This document shows, in pieces, positions 15,918 to 24,182 of a stretch of DNA of 64,000 nt. Made by a program: the position numbers and the translations under genes. The notes below the pieces were generated by a model. That model worked only from the letters and a program-made list of their open reading frames with translations, did no database searches and was not told where the DNA came from. The stretch's first letter is position 1. Every line of letters begins with the position of its first letter. The stretch spans positions 18,012 to 82,011 of the forward strand of contig PYIZ01000030.1 of the NCBI GenBank assembly GCA_003635265.1. The letters are read 5' to 3'. Source of the DNA: Candidatus Poribacteria bacterium. Lineage in GTDB: Bacteria > Poribacteria > WGA-4E > PCPOR2b.

Positions 15918-16517
15918 ATGCTACCTGCAACCAGATATCGAACAATATTAATTTTTGGTGCCCCTGGCACAGGAAAAGGAACGCAAGGCAAAATTCTTAA
16001 CCAGATTCCGGGATTTGTACATGTCGCTTGTGGAGAAGTACTCCGCTCTCTAGATCTTCATAGCAGACTCGGCAAAGTTTTTCTAGAATACTCCAGCAAA
16101 GGGGAGTTTGTCCCGGACGATATAGCGATTCAATTATGGCGTGATTATATCGATGATTTGGTGCAGGAAAAGCGATTCCAACCAGAAATAGACTATTTAC
16201 TCCTAGACGGTATCCCACGCAACTTGCCGCAGGCGCGGGCGATGGATTGTCATATCGATGTGCGTCAAATCATCTATCTCAGATGTCAGGACCCAGAGGT
16301 GCTTGTGAAACGCATGAAAAGCCGGGCACATCGTGAAAAGCGGTTCGACGATGTCAACGAGCAGGTGATTCGGCATCGGCTTGAGGAGTATGAGTCACAA
16401 ACCGCACCAACGCTATCCCACTATCCGCCAGACCTAATCCAAGAGATCGATGCGACCGACACACCTGTAGGGGTTCTCTCCGAAATTACAAACGCCTTCC
16501 GAAGAGTGCTCAGTTGA
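15918..16517 (+). CDS. Adenylate kinase-like nucleoside monophosphate kinase
   Basis: A 199-residue P-loop NMP kinase. 'LIFGAPGTGKGTQ' (Walker A, residues 11-23), 'HVACGEVLRS' (NMP-binding start), 'LLLDGIPRNLPQA' (Walker-B-like Asp97 and the Gly-x-Pro-Arg101 motif) and 'KRFDD...IRHRLEEY' (short LID and the Arg-bearing helix) follow in the order of adenylate kinase. It has no inserted LID domain with Zn-binding Cys residues, so it is a short-type enzyme. Compared with housekeeping Adk, the first helix and NMP domain have diverged ('SSKGEFVPDD' retained), so it may be a specialised paralogue. The AAAGGAG upstream is 15 bases from the ATG, a long spacing. The location, downstream of an aldo/keto reductase, is unusual for a housekeeping adk. 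Confidence 0.8.
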   Translation: MLPATRYRTILIFGAPGTGKGTQGKILNQIPGFVHVACGEVLRSLDLHSRLGKVFLEYSSKGEFVPDDIAIQLWRDYIDDLVQEKRFQPEIDYLLLDGIPRNLPQARAMDCHIDVRQIIYLRCQDPEVLVKRMKSRAHREKRFDDVNEQVIRHRLEEYESQTAPTLSHYPPDLIQEIDATDTPVGVLSEITNAFRRVLS

Positions 16518-16541
16518 TATAGGACTTACGCAGTTCGGTTT

Positions 16542-16593
16542 GTAGTAGCGCAATTCATTGCGCGTCCGGACGGGCGATAAATCGCCCTACTAC
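16542..16593. repeat. Two-hairpin cruciform element with GTAGTA/TACTAC ends
   Basis: The outer arms GTAGTA (16542-16547) and TACTAC (16588-16593) enclose two hairpins, GCGCAATTCATTGCGC (16548-16563) and GGGCGATAAATCGCCC (16572-16587), separated by the palindrome GTCCGGAC. The whole 52-bp unit can fold as a three-way or cruciform structure. Confidence 0.9.
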
Positions 16594-16854
16594 GAACCTA
16601 AGACCTGACTGTAGTTGCCCGTTTCTTAATCTCGATTTATTGGGGATTCATCGGGCATCAAGGCACATGTTCAGACCTCACACCCATTGCAGGCGGGGCA
16701 TCTTGCCCCGCATCGGTGGTAAAGCATCAAACTACAACACCTCACCGTTCAACTGCGTAAGTTCTACCCGTTAGAACCGGCTGCCGCTGCTATATCTCTG
16801 TATTCCGAAATTCGGAACTGTAATGAAAGTACTAAACACTTGGGGTGAGAAAAC
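16594..16854. other. Repeat-rich intergenic stretch
   Basis: Contains TTGCCCGTTTCTT...ATCGGGCATC (a loose inverted repeat near 16616-16660) and GCGGGGCATCTTGCCCCGC (16693-16711), a perfect hairpin. No gene is visible until the broken DUF4926 frame at 16855. Confidence 0.65.
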
Positions 16855-17103
16855 GTGGAGATCAAACTATTCGACGTGGTTGCCCTCATAGGCGATTTGC
16901 CTGAATATAATCTCTGACGTGGGCAGGTCGGTACAGTGGTTGAAATGCTTGCAGACGGAAAAGCGTTTGAGGTAGAATTCAGTGACCGTGAGGGACGCAC
17001 CTATGAATCAGTAGGTTTGCGCCCCGATCAAATCATGCTGCTCCACTATGAACCGATCAAAGTCCAGCCAACGTCTAATGTGGACCGGGCTGCTGATGCC
17101 TAA
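16855..17103 (+). pseudogene. DUF4926-family gene interrupted by an in-frame TGA
   Basis: Starting at GTG 16855 (GGGGTGAG eight bases upstream), the frame reads 'VEIKLFDVVALIGDLPEYNL', then TGA at 16915-16917, then continues in the same frame with 'RGQVGTVVEMLADGKAFEVE' and 'SVGLRPDQIMLL' to TAA 17101. The combined sequence has the layout of DUF4926, a short beta-barrel protein of about 60-80 residues often found beside DUF6883 in putative toxin-antitoxin pairs. The TGA falls where the family usually has Lys or Arg, so a CGA-to-TGA mutation is the simplest explanation. No partner gene is recognisable upstream. The remainder of the frame is intact, which argues for a recent event. Confidence 0.75.
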
Positions 17104-17180
17104 TCTGCCAACGTAAAGAATCTCGTTGCACGACAAACCTATCCCCGGCCTGAGTATCGCAGCACGTTCTATTCAATCCG

Positions 17181-18206
17181 TCAAACTGCAGCAAGCGCTG
17201 CCGAGAGTGCCTTAATGTAGCCGATGGAATACGCCAAAGCCCCTCCCGCGTCAGAGCCATCCCCTTCCAGCGGGAAAATATGATCAGGATTCAAACACCC
17301 ATCAAAACCTACCTCCTTGAGTGCCCGCACAATCTTGAACATATTCATGTCGCCGTCGTCTAAGAGCGTCTCCTCGTAGCCCCCTGCGGTCGCTAGACTA
17401 CCGCGCACATTGCGGAAATGAACCATAAAGATACGACCCTTGCGCCCGTAGTTCTGAATTTCATCTAACACCAACGGCAGCCCACCGGCTTCTGCCCGTG
17501 TACCACAGCAGTACAGATACCCCACATTAGGACTGGGAAACGCATCAATTACCCGATGAAATCCCAATGTGCCGAATGGTGTATCTGGCAACGGGATATC
17601 TGACGGATGGATGGCAAGTTTGATATCGTATTCCTCAGCGATAGGCACAAGCCGCTCGTAGACCCGGCAGAAATGCCGCCACCAATCGTCCAATTCCTCA
17701 CGGGTGGGCGGATCGCTCGCCGCAAACAGGGGCCAATGGTGGAACCTACGCGACTTTAACTCCGCCTCATTTTGAGGCTTGGGTTGATCGCCGGTCAACC
17801 AACGGCTGCCCCCACTGCCGAGAAACCCGGCGCGATGTTCTGACCGATAGAAGGTTATCAGGTGATTGAAGGTGTCTCCCTCGAAACGCTGACGGGCAAT
17901 CGGCATACCAGCCTCCCCGAATACCCGCATCGCCTGCTCGGTGTTCTCCAACTCCACGTCGCTGCCTTCCTTGTCCCCCATAAACTTCTCGGTGATATCG
18001 GGCAAGGTCACGCGATTGATCCGCAGCCCCCATGAGTAGATCTTCTTTTTAATCTTGAGCAGCTTGTCCAGATCCGGGTATCCCTGTTCCTTGACGCCGG
18101 GGAAAGAGTCACCGGAACCAAAGTCGACGCAGTCAACCCCCAACTGCGTAATCCGTTTCAAGTAGCTATCCGAAAGATCGCCGCACCCTACAGCTATACC
18201 GAACAT
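17181..18206 (-). CDS. Mannonate dehydratase-like protein (UxuA family, TIM barrel)
   Basis: A 341-residue xylose-isomerase-like TIM barrel resembling mannonate dehydratase, which converts D-mannonate to 2-keto-3-deoxygluconate. Family-like segments are 'LAIHPSDIPLPDTPFGTLG' (metal-binding His), 'GYLYCCGTRAEAGG' (Cys pair), 'IFMVHFRNVRG' (metal-binding His and the Arg-Asn pair) and 'CLNPDHIFPLEGD' (Asp-His). It is about 50 residues shorter than the E. coli enzyme. ATG 18206 is preceded by GAGGGG. It begins 11 bp after the end of the first HyuB gene and so is probably its operon partner. Because hydantoinase-type genes surround it, it may act on a related hydroxy-acid rather than mannonate (inference). 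Confidence 0.82.
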   Translation of the reverse strand: MFGIAVGCGDLSDSYLKRITQLGVDCVDFGSGDSFPGVKEQGYPDLDKLLKIKKKIYSWGLRINRVTLPDITEKFMGDKEGSDVELENTEQAMRVFGEAGMPIARQRFEGDTFNHLITFYRSEHRAGFLGSGGSRWLTGDQPKPQNEAELKSRRFHHWPLFAASDPPTREELDDWWRHFCRVYERLVPIAEEYDIKLAIHPSDIPLPDTPFGTLGFHRVIDAFPSPNVGYLYCCGTRAEAGGLPLVLDEIQNYGRKGRIFMVHFRNVRGSLATAGGYEETLLDDGDMNMFKIVRALKEVGFDGCLNPDHIFPLEGDGSDAGGALAYSIGYIKALSAALAAV

Positions 18207-18217
18207 TGTGTTCCCCT

Positions 18218-19942
18218 CTATTTTCCGTACCCCGACCGTAACCTTTCGGTCTCCGCCTCATTTACAGTCCAAGTGTCCGAATCAATCGCCACGCGGTAAA
18301 TCTCCCGCGCCCGTTCAACGCTCACCTTGCCCTCATGCACATCCTGTAACACCTGCTGCGGATCCCGCTCCACAGAGGGACCATACCCGCCGCCACCACA
18401 GGATTCCACCCGCATGATATCCCCCGGCTTCAACTGAACGGTAACCTTAGAGCCCAGCTTGGTAGCCTCAGCGTCAGGGTTCAGTGTGTAGCGCGCAATT
18501 TCTCCGGCATCCCCGCCGAAAAGTCCCCAAGGTCCCCACTTATCTCGATCCGCCAAGATAGTGAACGAAACCTCATGATCAAAGCAATAATCCCGCCGCA
18601 ACCCAAGTCCACCACGATATTTGCCCGCACCGTCTGAATCATCCACCAATTCGTATCGGGCGATGCTAAAAGGATAGTTGATTTCTGTCTCCTCAATCGG
18701 CGCGTTCTCGGTGTTCTGCCCGTGACACTGCACGGCATCGGGTCCATCGCTGGCAACCCGTCCGCCGTACCCACCAGCCATCGTCTCATAATAGGCATAC
18801 AGTTCACCTGTGCGTGGAGAGGTGCCCCCAAATCCCATCTGACACATCATCGCCTTCGTCCCCGCCGGAATGCGGTCGGGGATGGCGGGCGCGAGTGCTT
18901 TGAGCAAGACATCGTTCAGCCGTATCTGTGTCTCCCAACCACCGACGACGGGGAACGGCGGTGTGCAGTTGACCACCGTCCCGTCTGGCGCATCTATCTG
19001 AACCAAACGATAGAAACCCGCATTGACCGGTATATCCGGGTCGATTAGGCTTTTCAGGACATACGCACAGGCAGAGAAGGTCTGGGCATACGTGGAGTTG
19101 ACAGGTGCCCGACGTTGAGGTTCGGAACCGTTCAGATCGAAAAGCACACCATCATCATTGATGACCAATTTCCCCACAAGGTGTACCGGTTCATCGGTGT
19201 AACCATCGTTGTCAACGTAGCCGTCGGCGGTGAAGACACCCTGCGGCAGCTTCGCAATTTCCGCACGGGTCCGACGCTCCGTGTAGGCGAGCAGTTGATC
19301 GATATAGAAGTTAATCGTTTCAGCCCCCATCCGATCCAGCAGCGCAGTCAACCGACGCACCCCGGTGTTGTTAGAAGCCACCTGCGCCCGAAAGTCGCCA
19401 GCGGTCTCGTGCTTGGACCGAATCTGCGCCAGCACAAGGCGAAAAACGTCCGGATTAATCTCCCCGCTCTCCACCATTTTCACAGCAGAGATAATAACCC
19501 CTTCCTGAAAAACTTCGCGGAACGCTCCGATGCTCGCAGGTGCGCCGCCGCCCACATCGACATGATGGGCGAGATTGGCGACATAGCCAAAAAGTTCGTC
19601 ATTGTAATATACGGGTGAGATAAGCGTGATGTCGTTGAGGTGAACCCCGCCGAGATAGGGATCGTTGGAAAGGATCGCATCACCCGGACCCAAGTTCTCC
19701 GGTCCATATTCCCGGATAACCCGCGGTACAGACTGAGACAACGAACCGAGATGCACCGGCTGCGTGAACGACTGCGCGACAGGCTGCAATTCTCTGTCAA
19801 AGAAGGCGCACGAAAAATCGGCGCGGGTCTTGATGTTGGTCGAGTAGGCGCTGCGGCGGAGCGCGATGGTCATCTCCTCCGTCGCCTCAATCAACGCGTT
19901 ACGGATAACTTCAAACTTGATCGGATCAAATGTTGGTTTCAT
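18218..19942 (-). CDS. hyuB: Hydantoinase B / oxoprolinase-type subunit, paralogue 1
   Basis: A 574-residue member of the HyuB (N-methylhydantoinase B, acetone-carboxylase alpha-like) family. Diagnostic stretches are 'FEVIRNALIEATEEMTIALRRSAYSTNIKTRADFSCA', 'DPYLGGVHLNDITLISPVY', 'AHHVDVGGGAPASIGA' and the C-terminal 'GGGGYGPSVERDP'. The first is written here in part only to show the family N-terminus. HyuB normally works with the ATP-binding subunit HyuA in opening hydantoin or 5-oxoproline rings; no HyuA is found in the window. A second, very similar paralogue is at 22304-24061. The ribosome-binding site (AAGAGAA) is weak. A 317-bp gap upstream suggests that it has its own promoter. Confidence 0.9.
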   Translation of the reverse strand: MKPTFDPIKFEVIRNALIEATEEMTIALRRSAYSTNIKTRADFSCAFFDRELQPVAQSFTQPVHLGSLSQSVPRVIREYGPENLGPGDAILSNDPYLGGVHLNDITLISPVYYNDELFGYVANLAHHVDVGGGAPASIGAFREVFQEGVIISAVKMVESGEINPDVFRLVLAQIRSKHETAGDFRAQVASNNTGVRRLTALLDRMGAETINFYIDQLLAYTERRTRAEIAKLPQGVFTADGYVDNDGYTDEPVHLVGKLVINDDGVLFDLNGSEPQRRAPVNSTYAQTFSACAYVLKSLIDPDIPVNAGFYRLVQIDAPDGTVVNCTPPFPVVGGWETQIRLNDVLLKALAPAIPDRIPAGTKAMMCQMGFGGTSPRTGELYAYYETMAGGYGGRVASDGPDAVQCHGQNTENAPIEETEINYPFSIARYELVDDSDGAGKYRGGLGLRRDYCFDHEVSFTILADRDKWGPWGLFGGDAGEIARYTLNPDAEATKLGSKVTVQLKPGDIMRVESCGGGGYGPSVERDPQQVLQDVHEGKVSVERAREIYRVAIDSDTWTVNEAETERLRSGYGK

Positions 19943-20259
19943 AATTTCTCTTAACCAAAATTGCTAATGTAGCGCAAACTGTATGAAGATCAATTTATTA
20001 ATTGGGTAATGTGTGGTGTTGATTGTCTGGCTCAGAATTTACAGGAATCAAGGATTTATAAGGTTAGAACCACTTCTTGATAGAGAATCGTCCGTTGTAG
20101 AATTACCGAATTATTTTTTTAAACTTCATTTAGTTTGCGAGATGGATCACAATCTAACAGATCGTGGTACAAAAGACCACTTTTAGGCAATAATTTTTTG
20201 AAAAGGAGCCTTCCCAGCGGAGCGATATATAATAGAGTTTACCAACTCAATGAACCAAT
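19943..20259. other. A+T-rich intergenic region
   Basis: There is no ORF with coding character. A small hairpin GTGGT-ACAAAAG-ACCAC lies near 20165-20181, and an 8-bp CAATGAACCAATT patch lies at the right edge. I could not identify a convincing promoter for the minus-strand HyuB gene. Confidence 0.55.
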
Positions 20260-20745
20260 TCACTCCACCCGCTGAAACGCCAATCGCTCTCCGACAAATC
20301 CCTCACGCCAGATACTCGTACACGCCTGCGCCATCTCCTCAAGATTCTCCGTAACCTCAGCAAACCGATTACCGGGGACAGGTCCCATCGTGGGCGAGAA
20401 GATTAAATTGTCCCGTCCGTAGAAGATCGCAAGGTCTACCATGCCAGTTTGATAGGCAACCTCGCGCACCGATGGAAGGGTAATGGTGCCGGGCGGAAAA
20501 TAGAAGTAAAGCAAGTCACCGGGGATTGGCATAATCGTCGGATTCTCAAGCCCTATCTCGCTCGGTGCAAAAGGCGGGACAAGACAATAAACTTCGTTGC
20601 TCGCATATTTGGCATGAAAGGCATCGTTCTCTTGTGGTAGTGCATTCCATACCGCCTCGCACGTCTTCGGCGCAAGGTCGTCAAGCATCCGCGCAATACA
20701 ACTCACACCACGCTTCCTGAGGGTCACTTCAATATATCGATCCAT
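20260..20745 (-). CDS. DUF3830 protein (cyclophilin-like fold)
   Basis: A 161-residue protein matching the pattern of DUF3830: 'APKTCEAVWNALPQE' near residues 25-40 (as in cyclophilin-like TM1367 relatives), 'HAKYASNEVYCLVPPF', 'PGDLLYFYFPPG' and 'DLAIFYGRDN'. Family members form small beta-barrels and are found with hydantoinase, amidase and Asp/Glu-racemase genes; the biochemical role is unknown. AAGGAG precedes the ATG 20745. It is 90 bp downstream of the racemase-like gene, with a dense 8-bp repeat array and an ACGCATCACG string in between, and belongs to the same minus-strand block. Confidence 0.82.
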   Translation of the reverse strand: MDRYIEVTLRKRGVSCIARMLDDLAPKTCEAVWNALPQENDAFHAKYASNEVYCLVPPFAPSEIGLENPTIMPIPGDLLYFYFPPGTITLPSVREVAYQTGMVDLAIFYGRDNLIFSPTMGPVPGNRFAEVTENLEEMAQACTSIWREGFVGERLAFQRVE

Positions 20746-20770
20746 TTTAATCTCCTTGATTTTATATGTT

Positions 20771-20812
20771 GGTTCATTAGTTCATTAGTTCAAGAGTTCA
20801 TTAATGAACCAA
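20771..20812. repeat. 8-bp GTTCATTA/AATGAACC array with central inversion
   Basis: Three units in the GTTCATTA orientation run into GAGTTCATTAATGAACC, where the direction inverts, making a near-palindromic centre at about 20795-20812. Confidence 0.8.
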
Positions 20813-20835
20813 TACGCCAACTTACGCATCACGTT

Positions 20836-21567
20836 TCACGCATCACGTTCCACTTCCATCAACCGTCCCAAATTGGACTGCGGCGTGAAACGGTTTGCAA
20901 GGCGCAACGCTTCCCACATCGTCACCTGATTCGCCGTCAGCACCGTTTTGCCGACTGCCGCCTCAAGTTCAGGCAGAAAATCGACGGTGTGCAACGCAGT
21001 ATCGGGGATGAGCACCGCTTCGGCATCGGGATGGTCGTTGGCACATGCAAACCGCAACACCTCAGCGCGTTCAATAAGCGCGACCTCATCCCCCGTCCAG
21101 ACACCGAGACACCCCATGTGAACCACTTCAACGCCACCCGTCTCCAGAAAAGCGCGAAAGGCATCTGACAGTTCTTCGGGATAGGTTGCGGCGACGGCAA
21201 CGCGCTTCAGTCCGAGTGCTTTGCTAGCGCTGAGGAACGCCAACGATGTACTTGATGCTGGCACACCGAGCGCATCGACTAAATCCTTCGCTTGACGCCG
21301 TGCCCCCTCCACACCAAAAGCAAAACTAGCACTTGTGCAAGCCCACAAGCAGACAGCGACGTTGTGAGGACGCAGCTCCTCCGCCCCCGCCAATAGGTAT
21401 TCCCGACTACCGGTGACAAGACTCTCATCTATTCGATGCAGATTTGGGCTATCGGTATGAATCACCTGCACCTCAACCGGGGGCTTTAGTGCAGCAGCAA
21501 GGCGTGGATAGTCATCCTCAGCGGAGTAAAGGGGGTAAAGGATACCAACTTTTAACTTGTTTTCCAT
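20836..21567 (-). CDS. Asp/Glu racemase-superfamily protein (maleate isomerase/arylmalonate decarboxylase-like)
   Basis: A 243-residue two-domain racemase-like protein. The first domain has 'VAVCLWACTSASFAFG', with Cys77 at the position of the first catalytic Cys. In the second domain, where maleate isomerase has Ser-Cys-Thr, the sequence is 'LIPDTALHT', so the second Cys is replaced by Asp189. A one-cysteine active site occurs in arylmalonate decarboxylase, but there the other Cys is retained, so this protein may catalyse a different reaction (inference). The ribosome-binding site GAGGAACC consists of the last codons of the upstream decarboxylase gene, which ends 4 bp earlier. The last residues, '-ERDA', and the stop come from the dispersed CGTGATGCGT repeat. 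Confidence 0.82.
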   Translation of the reverse strand: MENKLKVGILYPLYSAEDDYPRLAAALKPPVEVQVIHTDSPNLHRIDESLVTGSREYLLAGAEELRPHNVAVCLWACTSASFAFGVEGARRQAKDLVDALGVPASSTSLAFLSASKALGLKRVAVAATYPEELSDAFRAFLETGGVEVVHMGCLGVWTGDEVALIERAEVLRFACANDHPDAEAVLIPDTALHTVDFLPELEAAVGKTVLTANQVTMWEALRLANRFTPQSNLGRLMEVERDA

Positions 21568-21570
21568 CCG

Positions 21571-22314
21571 TTACGGTTCCTCGTTCAAATAGTCGTAAAC
21601 AATCTGTGCATATCCCTCGGAATAACTGCTCTCCATGTAGAAAGCATCGCCATATTCCAACGGTGATAGCGGGGTAAGATCACACAGCGGGGAGGCACCG
21701 AGGGCAATCCTACCCTGTCCTTTCGCGGTGAAGTGTACTTCCAAATCTTGGGTTGTTTCGCTGCAATCAATTAATTGTTTGAGGGCGGGTCCCGGACCGT
21801 CCGCTCTAGGGATAATCTTCAACCGCCAAGCAGGGGTCAGGGAGGGCATGGCGTAGTGGGAAACAGCCGTTTCCATACTAGAACTGATATTCAGTACCGG
21901 CACACCGCCGAGCTCGGTTTCCGTCACCATGCACCGATCCGCTTGTGTCACCTTCAGTCCCGCGTACACCTTCGGCGTTCCGTAAATCTCCCTGCCCGCA
22001 GCGATCCCAGCGGGACCGTCATGAAAAACGTGAGAACAGTAAAATCCGGTCTGATCCCTGAAACAGCACTTCATCACGATAAAAGACTCTTGGAAGGGAC
22101 CATAGTTTGTGCAGAAGGGCACCTCCAACCCCGAAGCCACGCACAGCCCGTCCTCTGCTGCTTCCAGAGGCTCCGGGAGAAAGTCCTGAACAGCGGCAGG
22201 GTCAGCGTGAAAAAAGACAAACTGAAACCGCACATTCCGATAGACCGCCGGCAGCGGCGGATAAAAGGGGTTGTCTGCCGGTATATTCCAGCCATCATCA
22301 TGTTTAAGCCCCAT
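21571..22314 (-). CDS. Acetoacetate decarboxylase-family protein
   Basis: A 247-residue ADC-fold protein. It has 'AGREIYGTPKVYAGLKV' at about residues 107-123, the conserved region around the Schiff-base Lys of acetoacetate decarboxylase, and 'FQESFIVMKCCFRDQTGFYCSHVFHDG' earlier as the typical strand pair. The family includes non-decarboxylating aldolase-dehydratases, so the reaction is uncertain. I place the start at ATG 22314, with GAGAGGAGG nine bases upstream, rather than further upstream; the ATG then overlaps the end of HyuB paralogue 2 by 11 bp, which implies translational coupling. The racemase-like gene follows after 3 bp. Confidence 0.85.
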   Translation of the reverse strand: MGLKHDDGWNIPADNPFYPPLPAVYRNVRFQFVFFHADPAAVQDFLPEPLEAAEDGLCVASGLEVPFCTNYGPFQESFIVMKCCFRDQTGFYCSHVFHDGPAGIAAGREIYGTPKVYAGLKVTQADRCMVTETELGGVPVLNISSSMETAVSHYAMPSLTPAWRLKIIPRADGPGPALKQLIDCSETTQDLEVHFTAKGQGRIALGASPLCDLTPLSPLEYGDAFYMESSYSEGYAQIVYDYLNEEP

Positions 22315-24061
22315 GCCCGGACGCCTCCTCTCCATCGGAACGCAGTTTTTTGGTCTCCGCCTCATCGACGCTCCATGTCTCAGTATTGACAGCGACTCTA
22401 TAAATCTCCCTCGCCCGATTAACGCTCACCTTCCCTTCGCGCACATCGCGGCACACCGAGTCCGGATCACGTTCTTCGGGAGGACCGTAACCGCCACCGC
22501 CGCAGGTACGATAGCTCATTATCTCCCCCGGCTTGAGTTGGACGGTCACTTTGGAAATGAGTTCGACGGGATCTGTGTCAGGGTTCAGGATGTAACTCGC
22601 TTTGAGCCCCGGCTGTCCACCAAACAACCCCCACGGTCCCCACCGATCTCGATCCGCCAAGATGGTGAAAGAGGGTTCATGGTCGAGAAATTCGTAATCC
22701 CGGCGCAATCCGAGTCCGCCGCGATATTTGCCAGCACCATCAGAATCATCCACCAGTTCGTAGCGCGTGATGCGCACCGGGTAGTTCGTTTCGGTCTCCT
22801 CAATGGGCGCGTTCTCAGTGTTCTGTCCGTGCGTCTGCACAGCGTCGGGACCGTCACTGGCGATCCGTCCCCCAAATCCGCCTGCCATCGTCTCCAGAAA
22901 ACAGTAATACTCCTCCGTGCGTGGGTCAGTTCCACCAAAACCCGAATGACACATCATCGCTTTCGTGCCCGCTGGCACTCGGTCCGGCATAACCGACGAT
23001 AGTGCCTTGAACATTACATCAATCAGCCGAGTCTGTGTCTCCCACCCTCCGACGACCGGGGCAGGTGGTACGCTATTAGTCACCGTCCCTTCGGGTGCGA
23101 GCATGCGTACAAATCCGTAGAACCCCGCATTTGTCGGGATGTCAGGGTCAATTAAACACTTGAGGACGTAGGCACAGCCGGAGAAGGTTTGGGCATACGT
23201 GGAGTTTACCGGCGCTCGCCGTTGCGGGTCACAGCCGGTCAAATCAAAGAAAACACCGTCATCGTCAATCACCATTTTCGCTACAAGGTTCACCGGTTCA
23301 TCGGTAAAGCCGTCCGTGTCAACGTAGCCATCAGCGGTGTAGACACCTTGGGGCAGTTTGGCAACCTCTGCCCGCGTGCGTCGCTCGGCATAGGCAATCA
23401 GTTCATTGATGTAGAAAGAAAAGGTCTCCGCACCCATCCGATCCATAATCGCGCTCAATCGGCGCATTCCCGTGGTGTTGGCTGCCACCTGCGCCCGAAA
23501 GTCGCCGCCCGTTTCGCGCTTTGACCGAATCTGCGACAGCACTAACCGAAAAATGTCGGGCAGCATTTCACCCCCACGCACCAACTTCACCGGTGGGATG
23601 ATAACCCCTTCTTGATAAACCTCACGGAACGCACCGACGCTCGCCGGCGCACCACCACCCACATCGACGTGATGGGCGACATTGGCGACATAACCGAACG
23701 GCTCATCGTTGTAGTAGACAGGGGTGATGAGGGTGATATCGTTGAGGTGACCACCGCCGCCATACGGATCATTGACCACGAGTGTATCGCCCGGTCCGAT
23801 GTTTTCAACCCCATAGTCAGCGACAGCTTTTGGAACCAATTCAACTAACGATCCCAAGTGAGTGGGCTGACCGAACGATTGAACTACTAACCGCAACTCG
23901 CGGTCGAAAAAGGCGCAGGAAAAGTCCGCACGGGTCTTGATGTTGGTTGAGTATGCGCTGCGCCGCAGCGCGATTGTCATCTCCTCTGTTGCTTCCAACA
24001 GCGCATTGCGGATAACTTCAAATGTGATTGGATCGACTCGATCTGGGGTTTGCACCGACAT
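22304..24061 (-). CDS. hyuB: Hydantoinase B / oxoprolinase-type subunit, paralogue 2
   Basis: A 585-residue HyuB-family protein that parallels paralogue 1 over its full length, sharing stretches such as 'SAYSTNIKTRADFSCAFFDR', 'AHHVDVGGGAPAS', 'HGQNTENAPIEETE' and 'KVTVQLKPG'. Differences are concentrated in the last 20 residues and the first 10. TAGGAGGAA directly precedes ATG 24061. It heads a tightly packed run: the decarboxylase-like gene overlaps its end by 11 bp and the racemase-like gene follows, so the three probably act on the same compound. HyuB enzymes usually need HyuA; its absence suggests either a distant HyuA or a stand-alone function. Confidence 0.9.
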   Translation of the reverse strand: MSVQTPDRVDPITFEVIRNALLEATEEMTIALRRSAYSTNIKTRADFSCAFFDRELRLVVQSFGQPTHLGSLVELVPKAVADYGVENIGPGDTLVVNDPYGGGGHLNDITLITPVYYNDEPFGYVANVAHHVDVGGGAPASVGAFREVYQEGVIIPPVKLVRGGEMLPDIFRLVLSQIRSKRETGGDFRAQVAANTTGMRRLSAIMDRMGAETFSFYINELIAYAERRTRAEVAKLPQGVYTADGYVDTDGFTDEPVNLVAKMVIDDDGVFFDLTGCDPQRRAPVNSTYAQTFSGCAYVLKCLIDPDIPTNAGFYGFVRMLAPEGTVTNSVPPAPVVGGWETQTRLIDVMFKALSSVMPDRVPAGTKAMMCHSGFGGTDPRTEEYYCFLETMAGGFGGRIASDGPDAVQTHGQNTENAPIEETETNYPVRITRYELVDDSDGAGKYRGGLGLRRDYEFLDHEPSFTILADRDRWGPWGLFGGQPGLKASYILNPDTDPVELISKVTVQLKPGEIMSYRTCGGGGYGPPEERDPDSVCRDVREGKVSVNRAREIYRVAVNTETWSVDEAETKKLRSDGEEASGHGA

Positions 24062-24084
24062 TTCCTCCTACAATCTCGACGAAA

Positions 24085-24112
24085 GTAGTAGGCATACTCC
24101 GTATGCCGTAAC
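24085..24112 (+). repeat. 28-bp GTAGTAGGC hairpin element, copy 4
   Basis: Stem GGCATAC-TCC-GTATGCC, followed by an 8-bp CCAATGAA array at 24165-24181. It lies between the HyuB gene and the DAO flavoenzyme, upstream of the HyuB start. Confidence 0.9.
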
Positions 24113-24182
24113 CTATGTACAAATCAACGCACGACAAAGCACACTCACTACAATTGCACCAATAAACCAATGAACCAATGTA

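Noticed and set aside
23189..23524. Plus-strand frames inside the hyuB genes, e.g. 111 residues here and 167 residues at 19115
   Set aside because: They are antisense shadows of the HyuB reading frames, and their products show no recognisable motif.
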